A stretch of DNA of 5,529 bases from Flavobacteriales bacterium. GTDB taxonomy: Bacteria; Bacteroidota; Bacteroidia; Flavobacteriales_D; Cryomorphaceae. Below, piece after piece: positions 1-5,529 of this stretch (its first letter is position 1; every line of letters begins with the position of its first letter). The notes below the pieces were generated by a model, which searched no databases, was not told the origin of the DNA, and saw nothing but the letters and a program-made list of their open reading frames with translations. The position numbers and the translations under genes are program-made. The stretch is from positions 1-5,529 of the forward strand of contig JAIVHQ010000333.1 in the NCBI GenBank assembly GCA_020200995.1, read 5' to 3'.

Positions 1-707
1 GTTTTGGGAACTTCCCAGTGGCCGCTGGGTCCCCATTCCGCAATGACGTATGGCTTTTCCCAGCCGAAGCTCCGCATTTCCTTGTCAATGCCTATGAGCC
101 CTGCATAGGTGTTGACACCCAAAATATCTATGTGTGGAGCGCGCTCTTGAATGAGCTGAACCTCTGCAACGTCAAGACCGGCAGTAACCGTCATCGTGGG
201 ATGGTTCGGATCTACTTCATGAATCATCTTGGCGATGTCGTTGATCGCATTCCAAACCTTAAAATCGGAGTAAAACAAGTCGTTTTCATTTCCGATGCCC
301 CACATCAGGATGGCGGGATGATCTTTAAATTTTTTTACCACTTCGGTAAAAGCCTCGAGTTGAGCTTTAACTGCTTTTCCGTCATCGTAGTCAAATCCCT
401 GCCTTTCTACTCCTACCCAAAGACCAAAAACCACAGTGAGTCCTTTCTCGTGGGCTTTGTCGAGTGTATTGATGGCTTCGCCCGCCCCCCAGGTGCGCAC
501 GGAATTGGCTCCGTATTCCACGGCTTTGTCGAGTCGGCTCTGCCCGCCCACACCCTTAATGTAATATGGTTCGCCACCTCTGTAAAGTTGCCAACCGCCG
601 TTTTCCGCGCGAATTTCAACGGTTACAGGTCCTTCCATATCCTGCGCGTTTAGTGGCGAAAGGAATGCGCAAAAAAGAGCTGATAATATAGCTTGTGTTG
701 CCTTCAT
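1..707 (-). CDS. Secreted clan GH-A (GH2-like TIM barrel) glycoside hydrolase, 3' end outside window
   Basis: The reverse strand is open from the ATG at 707-705 to the left edge, giving 235 residues without a stop. Residues 1-22 form a signal peptide (hydrophobic core, then LNAQ), so the enzyme is exported. A barrel-like sequence starts almost at once: PYYIKGVGGQ (47-56), then EYGANSVRTWGAG (64-76). The motif WGIGNEND (136-143) gives the likely acid/base E141, and IAEWGPSGHWE (222-232) the likely nucleophile E224. Their order and spacing of 83 residues fit retaining clan GH-A enzymes, which hydrolyse glycosidic bonds using two glutamates. From memory, very similar proteins are annotated in Bacteroidota as GH2 TIM-barrel-domain proteins. 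The N-terminal sugar-binding and Ig-like domains of classical GH2 beta-galactosidases are absent. The substrate cannot be assigned. It is divergent from the barrel/lipoprotein operon and has no Shine-Dalgarno sequence. The strand and frame are very secure; the exact family is less so. Confidence 0.9.
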   Translation of the reverse strand, partial: MKATQAILSALFCAFLSPLNAQDMEGPVTVEIRAENGGWQLYRGGEPYYIKGVGGQSRLDKAVEYGANSVRTWGAGEAINTLDKAHEKGLTVVFGLWVGVERQGFDYDDGKAVKAQLEAFTEVVKKFKDHPAILMWGIGNENDLFYSDFKVWNAINDIAKMIHEVDPNHPTMTVTAGLDVAEVQLIQERAPHIDILGVNTYAGLIGIDKEMRSFGWEKPYVIAEWGPSGHWEVPK

Positions 708-743
708 TTGTTTTTGACTTAACAGTGCATACAATTTTAATGA

Positions 744-756
744 AAAGCCGGGCTTT
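744..756. promoter_or_regulatory. Palindrome AAAGCC-G-GGCTTT in the divergent intergenic region
   Basis: Two 6-base arms (744-749 and 751-756) are perfect inverted repeats around one central base. The one-base centre makes an RNA hairpin with these full arms unlikely, so a DNA-binding site is the more natural reading. It lies 37-49 bases upstream of the glycosidase start codon. Its role as an operator is inferred from position and symmetry only; chance occurrence in 228 bases is possible. Confidence 0.25.
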
Positions 757-760
757 AGCG

Positions 761-773
761 TGTACCTTGTACA
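761..773. promoter_or_regulatory. Palindrome TGTAC-CTT-GTACA in the divergent intergenic region
   Basis: Five-base arms are perfectly inverted around a three-base spacer, and the 8-base palindrome TTGTACAA (767-774) overlaps the right arm. It starts four bases after the other palindrome at 744-756, so the two could form a composite site between the divergent glycosidase gene and the barrel operon. No regulator gene is present in the window, so no transcription factor can be named. Confidence 0.25.
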
Positions 774-844
774 ACATTATTGGCTGTGATGTACTCTTGA
801 CGCACTTTAAATTGCGAAGATGTAGTGTTGATGTAGTCAAAAAA

Positions 845-874
845 TTTCACAAAAACATTTGAGAGGTAAATTTG
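845..874 (+). promoter_or_regulatory. Putative Bacteroidota-type promoter of the rightward operon
   Basis: TAAATTTG at 867-874 matches the Bacteroidota -7 consensus TAnnTTTG exactly. TTTC at 845-848, 18 bases upstream, is one base off the TTTG-type -33 element and close to the usual spacing. Transcription would start around 880-882 and leave a leader of about 55 bases before the ATG at 936. No comparable exact match was found on the opposite strand for the glycosidase. The site is predicted from consensus only. Confidence 0.4.
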
Positions 875-935
875 CCCTAATCAATTATTAACCGAGGGTG
901 CTGCTTTTTAAGGCAGGACTTAAAGAATTACCGAC

Positions 936-2798
936 ATGCCGAAAATGGCTTTATACAAACGCTTTATTTTCTGTTTTTTTGTGACGGTACCTATAGGTGT
1001 GTTTTTTACAAATACTGCCTATGCGCAAGCAGATGAGAAAGCCGAAAGTGTTGCAAGTGATACCACGGTAATAGGCGATTCTCCACTGGATTGGAATAAT
1101 TTTCACACCATTGCGGGCATCGCTTATGATGAATCCTTCGTCAGAGAAAAATTGCGTAATCCCGACCAAAAGCTTAGTGTATTCGGATATTATCGCTTAT
1201 TTGGTTATGGTCGAAACATGACCACGGCCTACCCTAACCTTGCCCCTTACGAACGTGCATACGGCGTGGGCGATGGCTACAGAGAGCCCATGCTTTCTCT
1301 CAATGTGGTGGGCAGACCTACATCAAACACCACTTTCGGAACGGAACTCTACATGTTTACCCCTTACCTGGGCGACTACACCGAGGGAAATACATTTACC
1401 ACCAACCTCGGAATTAACTTTTACGGAAATTTTAGAACCGACTACGGAAAGTTCGGTATCCGCGCGGGTGGTATTCACTGGTACAACCTCAGCTCTTTCA
1501 CCATCGGCCTTTTCCAGGTGCTCGACAGGTTTACCATTTTTGACCGCACCCCATGGGAGGGTGTTGACAATACCACGCGCTACGACAATTACTACAATAC
1601 AGGCGTAGCCGCTGCAGGTGACCTTCGTTGGAACAACCAGGCGTTTCAGGGCTTGATTTTAAACGGAGGATCCCTGCCCTATGATTTTGCTTTTGATATG
1701 TTCTGGGGGCGCACCCAGCCGGCCGGTGGACTGCCGGGCGGAATCGCCGATCCGTTTCTGCCCCCTCCCAACCTCGCTGCCGGCCAAATCACAGATTATT
1801 CCAACATAGCAGGTCTGGCCCGCACGCTGCCAAGCATAGTATCGGGCGGTAAAGTGCAAAAGACATTTGGCGACAGGAAAAACCAGATTATCGGATACAA
1901 CATGTTGAGAAATGTGGCCGTCCTGGACAGTCTTTCTGATCAAAGACGCATTTATCAGGTGCACACCATGACCCTTGACCTTGATGTGGAGGGAATCAAC
2001 ATCACTGGAGAGCTCGGTGCGGGAAGTTATAAGAGTCCTACCTATACTGAAAGATGGGGAGAGGCGCTTATGCTGCGCGTTTACCTTCCCAAAAAATACA
2101 CAAAAGTGCCTGTTGATGTGCAGGTGTATCAAATAAGCAAAGACTTTTTTAACCAGAGCGGTGAGATTTTTACCAACTCAAACCCCGATATCGTTGCCGA
2201 TATCGGTCTTCTCCCGGGAGCGGTCGGTGCGGGGGGGCAGGTGTCGCAGGTAAATCAACTCGTGCACAACCGCCGTGGCGTCAACGCCAACGCACGCTTT
2301 GAATACGGCATCGCCAAATTTAATGTGGGATGGGGTGTGGCCCGCGAAATCGAGGCATTGTCCACCCAGCTCAACTTCCTGCACCGCGTGAACGGCTTGG
2401 CATTGTCTCGCATATACAATCCCTTTCCGGAAAATGCCACCGGACCTACGGTTTTCGGTCCTTACGGCCGCAAAGTTTCCTTCTTCCGCGGAGTATCGGA
2501 AGTTGTAAGTGTTACCGATATCGCCGGAGGAACCGGGGAAGCGCTCACCCGAAAGTATTTTAACTCGATTGACCTGCAGGGTAAAATCAGCACCACCCTC
2601 TTCGGCCGTGACTTCTTTATCTTCTATCTCGGAACCGACCAGCTCGGAACAGGAGTCGGTATCGGTTTCGACTGGGCTGTGGCCGAAAATGCCGGAATTT
2701 ACGTTCGCCACCGTTGGATGAATTACCGCGATCGCAGCTTTGCCCTTGACAAGTATGCCGGTAGAGAAATTACCATTGAATTGAAAACCTTTTTCTAA
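936..2798 (+). CDS. Outer-membrane beta-barrel protein, unknown substrate (first of a tandem pair)
   Basis: This 620-residue protein starts with a signal peptide: basic residues, a hydrophobic stretch (about 10-24), then TAYA before Q31, a good signal peptidase I site. The mature chain has no cytoplasmic-type helical segments. It alternates polar and aromatic/hydrophobic residues with many G, Y, F, N and T, as in transmembrane beta-strands, and ends in ITIELKTFF, an aromatic C-terminal beta-signal recognised by the BAM complex. It is too short for a SusC/TonB-dependent transporter, and no TonB box or plug was seen, so a porin-like or structural barrel is more likely. It shares spaced features with the next gene (GELGAG near 357, FFNQSGE near 403, NRRG near 445, an aromatic end), suggesting distant paralogy. 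The alternative start M4 at 945 is possible; neither start has a Shine-Dalgarno sequence. A run of seven G lies inside at 2231-2237. It is probably the first gene of the operon. I do not recognise the specific family. Confidence 0.85.
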   Translation: MPKMALYKRFIFCFFVTVPIGVFFTNTAYAQADEKAESVASDTTVIGDSPLDWNNFHTIAGIAYDESFVREKLRNPDQKLSVFGYYRLFGYGRNMTTAYPNLAPYERAYGVGDGYREPMLSLNVVGRPTSNTTFGTELYMFTPYLGDYTEGNTFTTNLGINFYGNFRTDYGKFGIRAGGIHWYNLSSFTIGLFQVLDRFTIFDRTPWEGVDNTTRYDNYYNTGVAAAGDLRWNNQAFQGLILNGGSLPYDFAFDMFWGRTQPAGGLPGGIADPFLPPPNLAAGQITDYSNIAGLARTLPSIVSGGKVQKTFGDRKNQIIGYNMLRNVAVLDSLSDQRRIYQVHTMTLDLDVEGINITGELGAGSYKSPTYTERWGEALMLRVYLPKKYTKVPVDVQVYQISKDFFNQSGEIFTNSNPDIVADIGLLPGAVGAGGQVSQVNQLVHNRRGVNANARFEYGIAKFNVGWGVAREIEALSTQLNFLHRVNGLALSRIYNPFPENATGPTVFGPYGRKVSFFRGVSEVVSVTDIAGGTGEALTRKYFNSIDLQGKISTTLFGRDFFIFYLGTDQLGTGVGIGFDWAVAENAGIYVRHRWMNYRDRSFALDKYAGREITIELKTFF

Positions 2799-2804
2799 GC
2801 AATC

Positions 2805-4609
2805 ATGAAAGTATTTAAATCCCGTATTTTAGCAGTTGTTGCGGCCCTGGTGCTACTTCCGTCGGCATGTGTATTGGCCCAGGACGGTTCGGCACTGCCC
2901 ACCGACAAGGACCAGAAAGAGGATGAATCCATCGTTCGTTTCAATGGTCTCGGCCGTACCCTCTTGCAGGATACGAAACTCGGAGGCGATGTGCTGGACA
3001 CCGATACCACTTCCGCACGTCGACTGACCGATGGAGAGTTCCTACTCGACCTGCAAATCAATGCAAGTCCTAATGACAAAACAGAGGTTCAGAGTATCCT
3101 CCGCCTCCGCAATGAGTTTGGTGGGTTTTTCGGAGCGGGTATGTCGGTCGAAGTTCGTGAGCTGTGGGCAGCGGGCGTGATTGCCGATGCACTCAAATAC
3201 CACGTCGGCGACATGGATCTGGCGATGACGCCTTACACTTTTTATAATTTCGACGAGGAGGGAAGTGTCAACCTGCCCGAGGCATTTAAGCCACAGCGCG
3301 ACGTGATCCACTACGAGCAATTTTATGGAGATGGCAACACGCGGAGGATGCAGGGTGCCAAGCTCGATCTCGGTCTCGGCTTTACGCGCATATTGAAAGA
3401 CGCCGATTTCAATGCCTTCATTTCACGCATTCGTGGCACAGACTTCTTCACATTGCCATCTCGCTTCACCACTGGTGGTCAGGCCAATTTCTCTACCCGT
3501 ACCATCGATGAGGACCTGGGCATGACTGCCGACTTTGGATTTAATTTTGTGCACACCTTCGACGACCGCAGGATGGGCGAAGTCACAAGGGGTATTCGCA
3601 ATACTGTGAGTAGTTTTAACTGGAACTTGCAAATATTTAGAAATGACGAATACGCCCTGAGTTTTCTCGGAGAGACGGGTATGTCGTCTATCGAAGAAAA
3701 AGATGATTCTCTGTCGTATTTCAGCCGCGATGCTGTCTTTCTGGAGGCCGGATTAAAATTCGAACTCCGCGAACCCAAAGTAACGGTTCGGGGATCGTTC
3801 GTAGATGTTGGTCCTGATTATTTCAGCATGGCCGCTCAAGCCGCCGCATTGACCTTCGAAACGAAAAAGCCTTTTATGACCGACTCGGAGCTGATCAGAA
3901 TATACGGCCCTTGTCGTTGTTTGACATCACGCGCGACCGCGCCATTTACACCTTTGAACTGAATGATGTGCTCATGCCTTATGACCCGCGATTCACCAAC
4001 ACCATGCCCTACGGTATTGCAACTCCCAACCGCCGCGGCGCACGTTTTAGCGCCGAGCAGGGAAATGACAGTGACCCCGTAAATGCCCGGCTCGACGGGG
4101 CGTTGATGAGCGAAATTCGCGGGCAGGGTACTGAAGAGCTGAAAGACTTCTTGCTGCTGCGCGCTTCCGCAAATGTGAATATTCACGATTATTTGGATTG
4201 GGAGCGCAAGCAGCGCTTTACACTGGGCTACCAGTACGAATCCACCCAGCGCGGTGGAGTGGAAGTGGAGCAGGTCGATTTGGTTTCAAACCTTGTAGAG
4301 CTTGGTTTTGAATCCGAGCTGTTTCAAGGTTTCGATGTATTACTCGGGGTGAAATTCCTTCAGGCCCAAGGCAACGAGTTTTTGCCCCGCATCGATCAAT
4401 TTAACGAAGTAATTGACTTTAATCGCACGAATAACGGCGTTGACTTCGATGACCAGGAACAATTGTACGCAGGTGGTTTTCGCTACACTTTTAAAGAAGG
4501 GGTTTATCTGACCTTACAATACCACGCCTTTAATTCGCGAAAAGGTGACAACAATCCCAACGATTTCAATTTGAATCAGTTCTTTGTACTTTATAACATG
4601 TACTTCTGA
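2805..4609 (+). pseudogene. Second outer-membrane beta-barrel protein, split by a one-base frameshift
   Basis: Two overlapping frames make one barrel protein: 2805-3962 (385 residues, the last part out of frame) and a -1 frame ending at 4609. Joined, they give about 601 residues, close to the 620 of the upstream gene. Residues 1-25 are a signal peptide ending VLA before Q26; the cysteine at 22 lacks a proper lipobox. The chain is rich in alternating beta-strand patterns and ends FFVLYNMYF, an aromatic outer-membrane beta-signal found only in the second frame. The first piece alone would lack the final strands and this signal, so it should not assemble. The second piece has no signal peptide. 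It starts six bases after the preceding stop, so the two genes are probably co-transcribed. The break may be a true mutation, a sequencing or assembly error, or less likely programmed frameshifting. Function is unknown; distant similarity to the upstream barrel is judged by eye. Confidence 0.8.
3818..3911 (+). other. Frameshift interval within the second barrel gene
   Basis: The reading frame must change by -1 (one base missing) downstream of 3817, because the second frame has a TGA at 3815-3817, and upstream of the first-frame stop at 3960-3962. By 3911 the second frame already reads convincing protein (LSLFDITRDR). Two sites fit best. One is the AA at 3838-3839, where an added A would give MAAQ-SRRIDLRNEK. 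The other is the five-A run at 3864-3868, where an added A would give TKKAFYDRLGAD. I slightly favour the first, because SRRID followed by YDRLG reads more like the family as I remember it. The interval is firm; the exact base is not. Confidence 0.75.
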
Positions 4610-4634
4610 TTAAACCGCCAAACACATTTTACCC

Positions 4635-5529
4635 ATGAAACTTTTCAATAAGACGTTGATCTTTCTTTTTATCTCTGTAGCATTCCTTGCGGGTTGTGAT
4701 CACGATGATACCCCTGAAGAGCCCAACCTCGTCGACCGTTTCGGACCGTTCAGGGTAGATGAAGGTCTCAGCGCCGATCGAGACAGTGCTAATTTCAGCG
4801 AAGGTGAGACCATCACGTTTTCGGCGGCGTTTAACAAAAACGTGAACTGGATTATTAAAATTGAAGGAATGGAATCCGGTTCTGTCAAACTCATTGAGGG
4901 TTTTGACAGGTTTATTGGTGAAAATAACGGAGTTTGGGACGGAGGTACCACCCAATTGCCGCTTTTCAGGGAGGAGGAATGTCTTGTTACCCTCACGGTG
5001 CCCGAAGAGGACGCGGATTATGGCGATACATTAATGGTCAATGCCCTTGGCGCTAAAATTTACGAGGGGCTTTTGGTTGCTGATTTCGAAACCCCGGCAG
5101 GAGGAAGCATCCAGCTGGGTGATTTTGAGTTTGAGCTCACCCCTTCGTCTGGTCGGGCCAACGACGTCCCTGCAGCGCAAGGCGAATATTTTTATCGACT
5201 CGCGGGTACAGACAACGAAAGCGGCGGCCCTACCGATAACTTCTTTGTCGGACTTGCAGCCATTCTTCCATCCATAACAGGAGAAACCTACTTTCAGGTG
5301 CCCACTACCAGCCCACAAAACCTTTACTTTAATCATTTTTTACTCGGCGTGGGTTCTCAATATACCAGGGCCATTGTTGAGATTGTATTTGTTAGCAACG
5401 ATAATAGCCAATTTGATGACGGTTCTGACGAACGCGTGTCTTGGGAGGTCGATCCGACGTACACCGGATGGAGATTGCAATCTACATCTCTTGCCTTTGA
5501 TGGCGTTACGAATGAGAAACTTGAGAAAA
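4635..5529 (+). CDS. Probable surface-exposed lipoprotein with Ig-like and jelly-roll-like domains, 3' end outside window
   Basis: The frame is open from the ATG at 4635 to the right edge (298 residues). It begins with a lipoprotein signal peptide: K2 and K6, a hydrophobic core at 7-17, and lipobox LAGC with the lipidated cysteine at 21. The residues after it, DHDDTPEEP, are strongly acidic, as in the lipoprotein export signal that sends Bacteroidota lipoproteins to the cell surface. Residues about 30-145 look like an Ig-like beta-sandwich (GETITFSAAF, NWIIKIEG, NGVWDGG). Residues about 148 onward look like a carbohydrate-binding jelly roll (ADFETPAGGS, GEYFYRLAGTD, then TGWRLQSTSLAFDG near 277-290). 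These domain calls are by eye and family-level only; no SusD-type helical repeats are present. It starts 25 bases after the second barrel gene in the same direction, so it is probably in the operon. Binding of a glycan is inferred from architecture and the nearby glycosidase, not shown. Confidence 0.85.
   Translation, partial: MKLFNKTLIFLFISVAFLAGCDHDDTPEEPNLVDRFGPFRVDEGLSADRDSANFSEGETITFSAAFNKNVNWIIKIEGMESGSVKLIEGFDRFIGENNGVWDGGTTQLPLFREEECLVTLTVPEEDADYGDTLMVNALGAKIYEGLLVADFETPAGGSIQLGDFEFELTPSSGRANDVPAAQGEYFYRLAGTDNESGGPTDNFFVGLAAILPSITGETYFQVPTTSPQNLYFNHFLLGVGSQYTRAIVEIVFVSNDNSQFDDGSDERVSWEVDPTYTGWRLQSTSLAFDGVTNEKLEK

Noticed and set aside
18..653. Long plus-strand open frame of 211 codons opposite the glycosidase gene
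   Set aside because: It lies fully antisense to a frame with a signal peptide and both GH-A catalytic motifs; its own translation shows no domain or signal pattern.
714..735. TTGACT and TACAAT as a sigma70-type promoter
   Set aside because: The spacing is only 10 bases, and the apparent phylum uses a different consensus.
616..840. Minus-strand open frame of 74 codons upstream of the glycosidase
   Set aside because: It overlaps the glycosidase start in another frame, has no recognisable features, and runs through the AT-rich promoter spacer.
2186..2222. Repeated CGATATCG and the palindrome CTCCCGGGAG
   Set aside because: They lie within coding sequence and follow from the repeated D-I codons and L-P-G; no sign of a separate element.
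1659..2711. Two minus-strand open frames of 157 and 177 codons inside the first barrel gene
   Set aside because: They are antisense shadows of a clearly coding barrel gene; their translations have no signal peptide or motif.
3863..3869. G-AAA-AAG as a programmed -1 frameshift site
   Set aside because: The first base breaks the canonical A-AAA-AAG heptamer, no convincing downstream stem or upstream stimulator was seen, and a simple base loss explains the data. Kept only as a minor alternative in the frameshift finding.
4610..4634. Possible terminator between the second barrel and the lipoprotein
   Set aside because: The 25-base gap holds no inverted repeat with a T run, which instead supports co-transcription.

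Overview
The window looks like a piece of a Bacteroidota (Bacteroidetes) chromosome. Four signs point there. None of the four gene starts has a purine-rich Shine-Dalgarno sequence. A TAnnTTTG-type -7 promoter element lies upstream of the long rightward gene set. A lipoprotein carries acidic residues directly after its lipidation cysteine, as in the surface-export signal of this phylum. The secreted glycosidase is of a kind I associate with this phylum. No mobile element, RNA gene or CRISPR array was seen.

Layout. Bases 1-707 (minus strand) hold the first 235 residues of a secreted clan GH-A (GH2-like TIM-barrel) glycoside hydrolase that runs off the left edge; both catalytic glutamates are visible. 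Bases 708-935 are an AT-rich divergent intergenic region with two adjacent short palindromes and one plausible rightward promoter. From 936 three genes are read rightward with very short gaps (6 and 25 bases), so they are probably one operon. They are a 620-residue outer-membrane beta-barrel protein, a second barrel protein of about 601 residues broken by a one-base frameshift near 3818-3911, and a lipoprotein with an Ig-like and a jelly-roll-like region that runs off the right edge.

How the genes may work together (inference). A secreted glycosidase, two barrels that look distantly related to each other and end in aromatic residues, and a probably surface-exposed lipoprotein with carbohydrate-binding-like architecture resemble a glycan-handling locus. 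The usual SusC (TonB-dependent) and SusD pair is not in the window. The barrels are too short to be SusC and show no plug or TonB-box region. If the idea holds, this is a non-canonical glycan uptake or surface-binding unit. The alternative is a set of cell-envelope genes of unknown role that happens to sit next to a glycosidase. The function of the barrels cannot be read from sequence alone.
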